Assembly: GCA_016787135.1 (NCBI GenBank)
Contig: JAEUVK010000076.1
Location: 1-47,060, forward strand
Length of the DNA: 47,060 nt
Source: Chitinophagaceae bacterium
GTDB lineage: Bacteria; Bacteroidota; Bacteroidia; Chitinophagales; Chitinophagaceae
Reading direction: 5' to 3'
Shown here one piece after another: positions 8,002-16,097 of the stretch. Each line of letters begins with the position of its first letter. Within the stretch, counting starts at the first letter, position 1. The position numbers and the translations under genes are program-made. Under the pieces are notes generated by a model. That model was not told the origin of the DNA and searched no databases. It saw only the letters and a program-made list of their open reading frames with translations.

Positions 8002-9246
8002 ATGGCGAAAAATCCATTGCATTGCTCATTTTGTGGCCGTAATCGTGACGAGGTAAAGATCCTGATCGCAGGTCAGGAAGGTCATATATGCGAAAATTGT
8101 GTTGAACATGCCCGTGAGATCATTGAGCAAGAACTGATGGTCAGGGATGAAAAGACCCCTTCTTCTTTCAAACTCACTGTCAAGAAACCCATAGAGATCA
8201 AGAAGTTTTTAGATGAATATGTGATCGGCCAGGACGAGGCCAAAAAAGTATTGGCTGTCGCCGTGTATAACCACTACAAACGTTTACAGCAAAGAAATAA
8301 CGACAACAATACTGCCAGTGAGGTTGAAATTGAAAAAAGCAACATCGTCATGGTAGGCGAGACCGGGACAGGTAAAACATTACTGGCAAAGAGTATTGCC
8401 CGCATGTTGAATGTACCCTTTGCCATTGTGGATGCTACGGTATTTACCGAAGCTGGTTATGTGGGCGAGGATGTAGAAAGTATCCTGACAAGATTGCTGC
8501 AGGTTTGTAATTATGATGTAAGTGCTGCAGAACGTGGCATTGTTTATATTGATGAGATAGACAAAATTGCCCGCAAGGGGGATAATCCTTCCATCACCCG
8601 GGATGTAAGTGGCGAAGGTGTACAACAGGGTATGCTGAAATTATTGGAAGGAACCGATGTCCTGGTTCCGCCACAGGGAGGACGCAAACACCCTGAGCAA
8701 AAACTCATCAAGATCAATACACAGAATATCCTCTTCATCTGCGGTGGCGCCTTTGATGGTATTGACAAGATCATTGCCCGCCGCGTACAGACCAACACTA
8801 TCGGGTTTAATGTTGATAAGGACCAGCAGGAAAGCATGAAGAAGAATCTGCTCCGTTACGTAAATGCGACGGACCTGAAAACGTTTGGATTGATCCCCGA
8901 GCTACTCGGCCGTTTGCCTGTGGTCACCCATCTTGATCCATTAGATGCTTCTACTCTTCGTGCTATCCTGACAGAACCGAAGAATGCACTGATCAAACAA
9001 TACAAAAGATTATTTGAACTGGAAGGCATTCAGCTTACTATTGAAGATGAAGTACTCGACTTCATGGTAGAAAAAGCTGTAGAGTATAAATTGGGAGCAA
9101 GAGGCCTGCGCAGTATTTGTGAAGGCATATTGACAGATGCTATGTTTGAACTGCCATCATCCAAGGAAACACATTTTGTACTGGATATGGATTATGCCAA
9201 ACGCAAGTTTGATAAGAGCAAACTAAGCTTGCTGAAAGTGGCCTAA
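8002..9246 (+). CDS. clpX: ATP-dependent Clp protease ATP-binding subunit ClpX
   Basis: This 414-aa AAA+ unfoldase recognises tagged substrates and threads them into ClpP. The N-terminal zinc-binding domain has Cys8, Cys11, Cys30 and Cys33. The ATPase core has Walker A GETGTGKT at 119-126, Walker B VYIDEIDK at 181-188, the pore loop GYVGED at 152-157, and the second pore region around GGRKHP. The ClpP-docking tripeptide Ile-Gly-Phe is at 267-269, in a loop of normal sequence. Sensor 2 (LGARGLRSI) is present. All key residues are intact and the length is standard. It lies 148 bases after the second clpP, with a terminator-like hairpin between, so it is either read through or has its own promoter, which I could not identify. 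Confidence 0.97.
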   Translation: MAKNPLHCSFCGRNRDEVKILIAGQEGHICENCVEHAREIIEQELMVRDEKTPSSFKLTVKKPIEIKKFLDEYVIGQDEAKKVLAVAVYNHYKRLQQRNNDNNTASEVEIEKSNIVMVGETGTGKTLLAKSIARMLNVPFAIVDATVFTEAGYVGEDVESILTRLLQVCNYDVSAAERGIVYIDEIDKIARKGDNPSITRDVSGEGVQQGMLKLLEGTDVLVPPQGGRKHPEQKLIKINTQNILFICGGAFDGIDKIIARRVQTNTIGFNVDKDQQESMKKNLLRYVNATDLKTFGLIPELLGRLPVVTHLDPLDASTLRAILTEPKNALIKQYKRLFELEGIQLTIEDEVLDFMVEKAVEYKLGARGLRSICEGILTDAMFELPSSKETHFVLDMDYAKRKFDKSKLSLLKVA

Positions 9247-9275
9247 GCCGGGCGCAGGAATCATCATAAATCATT

Positions 9276-9304
9276 AATGCCGGAGTTGTACTCCGGCATT
9301 TTAT
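9276..9304 (+). terminator. Rho-independent terminator of clpX
   Basis: AATGCCGGAG and CTCCGGCATT form a perfect 10-bp stem with a 5-base loop, followed by a T-rich tail. It lies about 30 bases after the clpX stop. Confidence 0.9.
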
Positions 9305-9337
9305 TTACCCTAACTTTAAACCCTTAAAAATTTTATT

Positions 9338-9484
9338 ATGCAGGAACTGATAGAAAAACTAAAATCAGAAGCAGGCCTTACTGACGAGCAGGCAAAAAAA
9401 GCTATTGAGGCTATTAAGAATTACGTAGTTGAAAAATTTCCTATGCTCGAAGGAGCAGTAGGCAATCTTTTCGGCAACTCCTGA
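9338..9484 (+). CDS. Small conserved-looking helical protein, 48 aa
   Basis: An ATG at 9338 opens a 48-codon frame ending in TGA at 9482-9484, too short for usual ORF cut-offs. The protein begins MQELIEKLKSEAGL, continues TDEQAKKAIEAIKNYV and ends FPMLEGAVGNLFGNS. It is amphipathic and helical, and resembles the short proteins of this type found in Bacteroidota and the start of DUF2267/DUF2780-like proteins, where a 'Gly-Leu-(Thr/Ser)-x-x-Gln-Ala' turn is typical. A -7-like word (TAACTTTA, about 9311-9318) lies 20 bases before the start, directly after the clpX terminator, suggesting a separate transcription unit. Function unknown. The codon pattern and family-like motif support it being real. 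Confidence 0.7.
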   Translation: MQELIEKLKSEAGLTDEQAKKAIEAIKNYVVEKFPMLEGAVGNLFGNS

Positions 9485-9610
9485 TTACCGGATCCTCTTA
9501 CAATGCTTTCCCCTTGGATTATTAGCCGCTTCATAAGGGCTGATAGCCCTGCTGCATGATTCAAGAATGATCAGAATGATAAGCGTCCAGATAAAATGTC
9601 TTGGTTTCAT
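9485..9610 (-). CDS. Tiny predicted lipoprotein, 41 aa
   Basis: On the minus strand an ATG at 9610 opens 41 codons ending in TAA at 9487-9485. The product starts Met-Lys-Pro-Arg-His, has a hydrophobic segment (FIWTLIILIIL) and a lipobox-like Glu-Ser-Cys with the Cys at residue 19. A short basic tail follows, containing the motif SPYEAANNPRGKHCKRIR. This is a plausible lipoprotein signal followed by only about 22 mature residues. Its stop codon directly abuts the stop of the plus-strand 48-aa gene, so the two are convergent with zero spacing. Function is unknown; I recall similar micro-lipoproteins in Bacteroidota but cannot confirm a family name. Confidence 0.55.
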   Translation of the reverse strand: MKPRHFIWTLIILIILESCSRAISPYEAANNPRGKHCKRIR

Positions 9611-9843
9611 TTGATACTGATTATTCAGCTAATATAGACCCTGTACCATAAAAACCAAAGGATAAATAACCCCTGAAATTCCCAGCCCCAAAAGGGTAAA
9701 TCCACCGCTGAAAAAGATAGAAAATCTACTGTAAATAAGAGTTTTATCTACTCACCAGTCACATGGTCACAGTATGAAACCATGCAATCTAATCCATATT
9801 GTCTTACACTTGTGATAATTGACTTTTATCCGGGATCATAATG

Positions 9844-10803
9844 CTATTCATTTGCATTATACTTTCGTAAGTAATTACGTGTCTTTATCCCTGACTCCTT
9901 CAGATCGCTTTCTTTCCAGTTACCTTCTGACGCAGCTGATTTTTTCAATACTGAGCATGTTTCATCTTTGTCAGAAACCGACCAGGTAATCCAACTCAAA
10001 CTCCTTGCTTCCATCCAGTCGATCCATTTCTGCCATTCTTCATTGTTTAACGGACCGTCACCGGTGGCTTCCATCCCGGCACATTCAGAGATAAAAACAG
10101 GCAGGCCTTTATTTATTGCCTCATCCGTTCTGTCACGCAGCCATTGCTTGTGTGTGGCCGCATAAAAATGAACAGTGTACATCAGGTTATCATACCCTTT
10201 TATCGGATCTGCAGCAGGCAAATGAATATCCTGGTCCCAGCGGGGACTTCCCACCAAAATGATATTATCCGGATCAATAGCTCTTATCGTCTTTATTACT
10301 TCCTCCGAATAAGCCTTTACCTCCGCCCATGTCTCATAATCAGGTTCATTGAATATCTCATAGATCACATGAGGATACTTCCCGTATAGTTTTGCCATTC
10401 TGGCAAAAAACTCCCTGGCCTCGTTCAAATGAATATTATGATCGTGCCAGTCAATGATCACATAAATATCTTCTTTGATAGCCGCCTCTACCACGGCTCT
10501 TATTTTATTAGTGGAACTTAACGGGTTTTTAAGATAGCCGCTGTCATTTAATTCGACTCCCATAGAAGCCCGTACAATATTACACTTCCAGTCATCTTTC
10601 AGCCATTTGACAGCGCCTGCATTATATACCCGCGGCCAAAGATTATGCCAGCCAAAACTCATTCCCCTTAGCACAAGAGGTTTACCTTTTTTATCCACCA
10701 GCTTTGTTCCGGATACTTTTAATCCACCGTATTTCTTTACAGGCTGCGCATTCACATTTATGGTAATCAATAAAGACAATAAAATGATAGTACCTGATCG
10801 CAT
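9844..10803 (-). CDS. GH5 endo-beta-1,4-glucanase (GH5_2-like), secreted
   Basis: This 319-aa (beta/alpha)8 glycosidase hydrolyses internal beta-1,4 bonds, probably between glucose units of glucomannan or cellulose-like stretches. It has a signal peptide (about 1-20, ending Val-Asn-Ala-Gln) and no extra domains. GH5 landmarks: GKPLVLRGMSFGWH near 40-53, IIDWHDHN at 116-123, acid/base Glu153 in IFNEP, VHFYAATH at 211-218, and nucleophile Glu240 in VFISECAG. This pattern is that of subfamily GH5_2 endoglucanases rather than the mannanase subfamily GH5_7 represented by the other GH5 in the locus. It is the last gene of the long operon, 20 bases or slightly more after the second GH26. Mannan activity cannot be excluded. 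Confidence 0.9.
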   Translation of the reverse strand: MRSGTIILLSLLITINVNAQPVKKYGGLKVSGTKLVDKKGKPLVLRGMSFGWHNLWPRVYNAGAVKWLKDDWKCNIVRASMGVELNDSGYLKNPLSSTNKIRAVVEAAIKEDIYVIIDWHDHNIHLNEAREFFARMAKLYGKYPHVIYEIFNEPDYETWAEVKAYSEEVIKTIRAIDPDNIILVGSPRWDQDIHLPAADPIKGYDNLMYTVHFYAATHKQWLRDRTDEAINKGLPVFISECAGMEATGDGPLNNEEWQKWIDWMEARSLSWITWSVSDKDETCSVLKKSAASEGNWKESDLKESGIKTRNYLRKYNANE

Positions 10804-10823
10804 ACAGAAATATTTTTTCCATT

Positions 10824-11960
10824 TTACTTTGTCCTCTTCATCTTATATATATCCTTCAGGTCATTTTCAAACAAAGTATAGGGATCGTTATAGAATTTAA
10901 TAAAATCTTTTTCACTTTCCTGGCCGGGAAATGGCGCATAATAATGCGTGGGGCTTGTTGCATCATTTCTCCAGACAAGTACATAGGCTAATTGTAGTTT
11001 TTCTCTTCGAAGCGCCTTTAATAATATTTCTGTCCACCAGCTCGCATTCGGAATGGACTCCAGTCCTGTTTCTGTAAAAGCAGCCAGTTTCTGCACTCTC
11101 TTTGCATAATCTGAAACTATCTTCAGTTTTAATATGCCTGAGTCAACATTATATTTGCCATAACGGCCAAAATCTCCGTAATTATCCATGCCCACCATAT
11201 CTACCCATTTATCACCAGGATAACGTTCCAGGAATTCTGCTTCCGTTGTAAACAGGTTATCAGGTGAAAAAGCATAAATAAAATTATGAACCCCTAAACT
11301 ATCCTTAAGATAGCTTACTGTAAACCGCCAGAGGGTTTTGAATTCATCAATAGTACAGTAAGGTTTTCCCCACCAAAACCACCAACCATCAAATTCGTGA
11401 TAGGGGCGAAAGATCATAGGGACTAACTTTCCGTCACTTCCCTTTATGGAAGAGGCTAGATCAGCTATGGTTTGTAATATTGACTTGTAGGCGGCATGAT
11501 GTGACCCGCCCGGAATAATCATCTTAACAGCGGGTGCAGAAACAGAATCTTTCCAGTAGAACCCTCCTGCTGAGGCCGGGTTAGAAAAATGCCAGGATAT
11601 GGTCGCTATTCCTCCACGATCATATGTGTCCGCAATGATCTTCCGTAATCTTGCTTTTTCCTTATTTATTTCAATGTCCGGCCGGCCGGACAATCCACTG
11701 AAGTCAACTCCGACCACAGCCGGATGAGATCCCGTTACTGATTTGACATCCGAACGACCCTCATCGCCACGCCAGCCATGACCATATTCGGTGGCATGCT
11801 GATGACCAAACAAAATGTGTTTTTCAGAAAGACGATAAAGATTATTGGCCAAAGCCCTTGTTTCTGCTGTTGCATTCTTATCAATGAGCCTGACCTTCTT
11901 TTGTGCAAAGCATATTACTGCATTAAAGAATAAAACAAGTATGGTCAGTATCTTTTTCAT
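10824..11960 (-). CDS. GH26 beta-mannanase (second copy), exported
   Basis: This 378-aa clan GH-A enzyme cleaves beta-1,4-mannan. I use the ATG at 11960; a GTG one codon upstream is also possible. A signal peptide ends near residue 19 (Val-Ile-Cys-Phe-Ala, then Gln). GH26 motifs: FGHQHATEYG near 51-60, acid/base Glu189 in FRPYHEFDGWWFWWG, and nucleophile Glu297 in AAFTETGLESI. It shares the GH26 core with the first copy (24574-25722) but differs in loop sequences and lacks the lipobox, so it is probably periplasmic, acting on imported oligosaccharides (for example releasing mannobiose), while the other copy may be surface-anchored. It starts 7 bases after the GH97 gene. Confidence 0.93.
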   Translation of the reverse strand: MKKILTILVLFFNAVICFAQKKVRLIDKNATAETRALANNLYRLSEKHILFGHQHATEYGHGWRGDEGRSDVKSVTGSHPAVVGVDFSGLSGRPDIEINKEKARLRKIIADTYDRGGIATISWHFSNPASAGGFYWKDSVSAPAVKMIIPGGSHHAAYKSILQTIADLASSIKGSDGKLVPMIFRPYHEFDGWWFWWGKPYCTIDEFKTLWRFTVSYLKDSLGVHNFIYAFSPDNLFTTEAEFLERYPGDKWVDMVGMDNYGDFGRYGKYNVDSGILKLKIVSDYAKRVQKLAAFTETGLESIPNASWWTEILLKALRREKLQLAYVLVWRNDATSPTHYYAPFPGQESEKDFIKFYNDPYTLFENDLKDIYKMKRTK

Positions 11961-11966
11961 CACCCA

Positions 11967-13952
11967 TCAAAGCTTGCTTAAACGGATAACAAAACCCCCT
12001 CCCGGTGCAAGATGTATTGCTAATTTTCCCGGGGCAGTTACCTGTATAATTTCCTTTTTATAATCTGTAGCATCTTTCCCTGCATTCAAACCATCCCTGA
12101 ATACCTCAGCTGTGTAGTTACCTTCACCCAGAAAAGAAAGGTCAATACTCAGCTCCCTTTCACTCCAATTGGTCATTCCTCCCACATACCATACATCTTT
12201 TTTCTTGCGGGCAATTACTGCATACTCGCCAAATTCCCCGTCCAGGGCAACGGTTTGATCAAATACGGTTGGTATCTTCGAAATAAGATCGGTGCATTCC
12301 TGCTCTTTCATATAGATCGTCGGGTTATCTGCCAGCATTTGTAAGGGCGCCTCATAGATCACATACATCGCCAGTTGATGACACCTTGTACCCTGGCTCA
12401 CCGGCATTGAACTAACTGGCCTTGCTATTCCTTCTGCTGTATTACGCATTGCGCCTGGTGTGTAGTCCATTGGTCCAGCCATCATACGGATAAAAGGAAG
12501 GCTGACTTCATGTTTCGGCACTCTCTCATCAGCACTCCACTTGCTGTATTCCATTCCCCTCACGCCTTCAAAGTTGACAACATTAGGCCATGTCCGTTGC
12601 AAACCCTGCGGAGGGAACATACCATGAAAATCGAGCAACAATTGATACTTCGCTGCTACCGATGCCATTTCATAGCACGAGGCTACCATCTTCTGGTCAT
12701 TCCGGTCAAGAAAATCGACTTTGAACCCTTTTACCCCCATTGCTGCATATTTTGCACACAACCCCTCTATATTTCTTGACAATGCATACCAGGTACTCCA
12801 TAAGATAAGCCCTACATTCTTTTGCCCGCCATATTCTACCAGTTCACGCAGATCAATAGCAGGGTTCAGCGTATTCAGGTCCCAGTCATCACTCCAACCT
12901 TCATCCAGCACCACATACTCTATATTATTTTTAGCTGCAAAGTCAATGTAATATTTATAGGTAGGCGTATTGATACCTGCCTTAAAATCAACATGAGAAA
13001 TATTCCAGTCATTCCACCAGTCCCATGCTACTTTACCAGGTTTTACCCATGCCGCATTTGGAATTTTATTCGGTTCAGATAATTTCTGAACGATATCGTT
13101 ATTCAGCAGATCCTTGTCCTGTTCGCTTACCACGATCACACGCCAGGGGAAATTTCTTGTACCATTTACTTTGGCAATATAATCAGCCCTCTTCGTCACC
13201 ATGTAATTGATACGAATGTAACCGCCCAATGCTTCTTCGAGCGGGTAAGGAGCAAATGTTGCCTTCAGACCGTACGGTACCTGCTGATTCAGTTGCACGA
13301 ACATGCCGGGATAGGCCTGCCCATCCGCTTCCAGTAAAACGGCCTTTTTATTATTATCCAGTTCTATCAGCAAAGGCAGGTAGCCTAATGTATCCTTGCT
13401 GAACTTTGACAAAGGAGTTTCCGTATAGAATTCTTCAAATGAACAGGTATATTTTTCACCGCCACGGAGATCACTGATATGAGGAATAAATGCCTTGTGG
13501 TCTTTATTAAAGTTATACTCTGCCTGTTCCGACTGAATCACCAGTTCCTCTGTTCTTTTTGTAAAGAAACGATATGCCACTCCCTCATTATAAGCACGGA
13601 ATATGATACCATACTCCCCTTTGCAGGTAAGAACAAGCTCATTATAGGAATTACTGATCTCACTATTCTTATATGCCACGCTGCTGATCACTTCGGCAAA
13701 ACCCTTCCTTTTTGCTGAAGTTATCTTCACGTTTTCCCCCAGTACCTCGCCGGTATTTAAACGGAGCGATATAAAGGAAGGGGCCAGAATTACCTGGCCG
13801 CCATGCTTTATTGTCCAGGAAAGATCTTTGCCGGCATTGACCGTTACTTCGAATTTATTGTTTCCGGAAAAAAGTTTATACTCCTTATTTTGCTGTGCAT
13901 AAATACATATAACACTTAAAGAGAAATATAAAAGCAATGCAAACTTTTTCAT
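11967..13952 (-). CDS. GH97 glycosidase, probable retaining alpha-galactosidase
   Basis: This 661-aa exported enzyme has a signal peptide (about 1-19, ending Ile-Tyr-Ala-Gln), an N-terminal beta-supersandwich, a (beta/alpha)8 barrel from about 300, and a C-terminal beta domain. GH97 contains inverting alpha-glucosidases (SusB type, Glu base) and retaining alpha-galactosidases. This protein has GFKVDFLDRNDQ at 409-420, placing Asp413 where the retaining type has its Asp nucleophile (Asp415 in the characterised B. thetaiotaomicron BtGH97b). DFHGMFPPQGLQRTWPN and FEGVRGMEYSKW are also typical of that group. In this locus it most likely removes alpha-1,6-galactose side chains of galactomannan in the periplasm. 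Neither GH27 nor GH36 is present, so this is the only candidate debranching enzyme. Confidence 0.88.
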   Translation of the reverse strand: MKKFALLLYFSLSVICIYAQQNKEYKLFSGNNKFEVTVNAGKDLSWTIKHGGQVILAPSFISLRLNTGEVLGENVKITSAKRKGFAEVISSVAYKNSEISNSYNELVLTCKGEYGIIFRAYNEGVAYRFFTKRTEELVIQSEQAEYNFNKDHKAFIPHISDLRGGEKYTCSFEEFYTETPLSKFSKDTLGYLPLLIELDNNKKAVLLEADGQAYPGMFVQLNQQVPYGLKATFAPYPLEEALGGYIRINYMVTKRADYIAKVNGTRNFPWRVIVVSEQDKDLLNNDIVQKLSEPNKIPNAAWVKPGKVAWDWWNDWNISHVDFKAGINTPTYKYYIDFAAKNNIEYVVLDEGWSDDWDLNTLNPAIDLRELVEYGGQKNVGLILWSTWYALSRNIEGLCAKYAAMGVKGFKVDFLDRNDQKMVASCYEMASVAAKYQLLLDFHGMFPPQGLQRTWPNVVNFEGVRGMEYSKWSADERVPKHEVSLPFIRMMAGPMDYTPGAMRNTAEGIARPVSSMPVSQGTRCHQLAMYVIYEAPLQMLADNPTIYMKEQECTDLISKIPTVFDQTVALDGEFGEYAVIARKKKDVWYVGGMTNWSERELSIDLSFLGEGNYTAEVFRDGLNAGKDATDYKKEIIQVTAPGKLAIHLAPGGGFVIRLSKL

Positions 13953-13964
13953 ATAAAGTAAAGT

Positions 13965-14963
13965 TTATACCTGCCTTTTCAAAATACTTTCAATAGCGTT
14001 TATTTCCCCATCGCTTAGCAGCATATTGTTCAGGCAGTCTATGTTATTATCCAGTTGCTGTACCGAACTGGCGCCGACCAGTACAGATGTGATGCGTTTA
14101 TCTTTCATGAGCCACACCAGTGCCATCTGTGCCAACGATTGGTTACGCTGTTCGGCTATTTCATTTAATGCTCTTATTTGTTCCAACCTCCCTTCAGTGA
14201 TATCTGCCGCTTTTAAGAAAACTGCTTTTGCCGCTCTTGAATTCTCAGGAATCCCTTTAAGATAACGGTCTGTCAACAGTCCTTGTGCCAATGGTGAAAA
14301 AGGAATACAACCCACCCCATATTCTTCCAGCACATCCAGCAAACCATTTTCCACCCACCTGTCAAACATCGAATAGCGTGGCTGATGTATCAGGCAGGGT
14401 GTCCCCAGTTGCTTCAGGATCTCAAATGCCTTTTTAGCTTCAGGCGCTTTATAGTTAGAAATACCTGCATACAAAGCTTTGCCTTGCCTTACGGCCGTAT
14501 CCAATGCCATCATTGTCTCTTCTAATGGCGTTTCAGGATCCGGGCGATGTGAATAGAATATATCCACATACTCTAATTGCATCCTTTTCAAACTTTGATC
14601 AAGACTTGACAGTAAATTCTTTCTTGATCCCCATTCACCATAAGGTCCGGGCCACATATAATAACCCGCTTTGGTAGAAAGGATCAGCTCATCTCTTAAA
14701 TAACCTGTAAAATCCCGCTTCAGTATCTTCCCAAAATTCTCTTCCGCAGTTCCGGGTAACGGGCCATAGTTATTGGCAAGATCAAAATGAGTAATGCCGC
14801 GGTCGAATGCACGATGGATGATACTTCTCCCATTTTCAAAATTATCCACAGACCCGAAGTTGTGCCAGAGCCCTAATGAGACCGCAGGAAGTTTTATGCC
14901 GCTTTTACCACAACGGTTATATACCATTTTACTATATCGCTCTGCTAAGGGTGTGTAATCCAT
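13965..14963 (-). CDS. Aldo/keto reductase (YghZ/Gpr-like)
   Basis: This 332-aa NADPH-dependent oxidoreductase of the AKR superfamily lacks a signal peptide and so is cytosolic. The catalytic tetrad is visible: Asp61, Tyr66 (DLANNYGP), Lys98 (STKAGY) and His139 (YSHRPD). The sequence resembles E. coli YghZ (L-glyceraldehyde-3-phosphate reductase) and related sugar-aldehyde reductases, with PLPGTAEENFGKIL at 68-81. It sits between the GH97 and CE2 genes, 12 bases from the former. No step of the known mannan pathway requires an AKR, so its role here is open: reduction of a sugar or aldehyde released from the glycan is one possibility, a hitchhiking gene another. Confidence 0.9.
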   Translation of the reverse strand: MDYTPLAERYSKMVYNRCGKSGIKLPAVSLGLWHNFGSVDNFENGRSIIHRAFDRGITHFDLANNYGPLPGTAEENFGKILKRDFTGYLRDELILSTKAGYYMWPGPYGEWGSRKNLLSSLDQSLKRMQLEYVDIFYSHRPDPETPLEETMMALDTAVRQGKALYAGISNYKAPEAKKAFEILKQLGTPCLIHQPRYSMFDRWVENGLLDVLEEYGVGCIPFSPLAQGLLTDRYLKGIPENSRAAKAVFLKAADITEGRLEQIRALNEIAEQRNQSLAQMALVWLMKDKRITSVLVGASSVQQLDNNIDCLNNMLLSDGEINAIESILKRQV

Positions 14964-15017
14964 TGTTCTTTTTGGCCTAAGTTCCGTTGAAATATCCTAT
15001 CATCCAAAATTGCTCAA

Positions 15018-16097
15018 TCACCATTTCATTTTCTTCCTGATAAAAGCTGTCAGCTCATCGGCAATCTGCTTATGCTCTTCCAGGCCAGGGTGATAATCAC
15101 AGCCGCTGCTATATTGTCTCGAAAAGAAATAATTGCTTACTTTTTTATCTCCACTCCGATTCACTTTTTCAATAACAACCGTCAGTGTCTTTTTCATAAA
15201 AGCAGCAAGCGAAGCATCTGCCATCGGGCTGGTAAGGCAAATAATATCAGCCTTTGGATAATACTCCCGCAGCTTCTTAATGAAAGCAATATAACTATCG
15301 CAAAAAGCAGCGGAGTCCTGGATGCCGTCATTCTGGCCTAAGCAAACAGTCAGAACATCGGGCTGGTATTTTTCAACATTCCATGGAACGGCATTGTTAC
15401 GCATACTGATCTTGTCAAATACCTGCGGCATGATGACCTCCATATTACAGCAGCTACGCATTAGCCCGATTCCGGATACAGCGGATAAGTGATACTGTGC
15501 TTTCAACTTCCTTGCAGTAATAGCGCCGTAACTCAGGTAAGCATTGTGCTGATCCTGCCACACTCCTTTGCCGCAGGGAACAACCGTCTGATCGCTACCT
15601 GTGCCACAAGTAATAGAATTGCCAATAAATTCAATCTTTCGTTTGGGTTTGGGGTCAGGTGCCAGCAATTCATGGCATTTGATACCCACCAGTTCAAGCC
15701 AGCCGATATTGGCTTCTGTATTTTTAACCAGGGTGATCGTATGCGTTCCTTCCGACAAACCGGCGACCGATATGGTATCCCTTTTGGCTTTTGTTTGCAG
15801 GCGGGTAGCTTCCCCATCCACGACCAGTTCCAGATAATTATGATTCTTTCCCCATAACTCCTCATCATTCACAATAAAATCACAGCGATGCCCTTTTACT
15901 CTCACTGTAACGGATACACCTGGCTGCCAGAAACGGGGAAGTTTCGGGTCAGAAAAATCTACCCGGCCCATGTATTGGATGTAAGGATGATCTGGTTCGT
16001 AATAACCAATTTTATACGACGCTCTTTGCGCTAACGATGAGTTGCACAAAAGAAAAAAGGAGAAGATCACTAGAGAAGCCCTTTCCGCAATTTTCAT
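15018..16097 (-). CDS. CE2-like SGNH acetyl esterase, exported
   Basis: This 359-aa protein has a signal peptide (about 1-24), an N-terminal beta-sandwich (about 25-145) and a C-terminal SGNH hydrolase domain, which is the two-domain plan of carbohydrate esterase family 2. The nucleophile is Ser161 in IEFIGNSITCGTG. The Gly and Asn oxyanion positions are represented by SGIGLMRS and CLGQNDG. The general base is His336 in GCDYHPGLEEH. The likely reaction is removal of acetyl groups from mannose residues of acetylated glucomannan, which would open the chain to the mannanases. The ATG overlaps the GH3 stop by 4 bases (ATGA), indicating translational coupling. Confidence 0.88.
   Translation of the reverse strand: MKIAERASLVIFSFFLLCNSSLAQRASYKIGYYEPDHPYIQYMGRVDFSDPKLPRFWQPGVSVTVRVKGHRCDFIVNDEELWGKNHNYLELVVDGEATRLQTKAKRDTISVAGLSEGTHTITLVKNTEANIGWLELVGIKCHELLAPDPKPKRKIEFIGNSITCGTGSDQTVVPCGKGVWQDQHNAYLSYGAITARKLKAQYHLSAVSGIGLMRSCCNMEVIMPQVFDKISMRNNAVPWNVEKYQPDVLTVCLGQNDGIQDSAAFCDSYIAFIKKLREYYPKADIICLTSPMADASLAAFMKKTLTVVIEKVNRSGDKKVSNYFFSRQYSSGCDYHPGLEEHKQIADELTAFIRKKMKW

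Noticed and set aside
9611..9843. A further gene or terminator in the 233-base stretch after the PUL
   Set aside because: No ORF with a sensible start and no strong hairpin with T-run was found; the small AATGC/GCATT dyad at the end of the GH5 gene lacks a T tract.
11967..13952. Starch-utilisation (SusB) interpretation of the GH97 gene
   Set aside because: No GH13 or starch-binding genes are present, and the catalytic region carries the retaining Asp signature rather than the SusB pattern.
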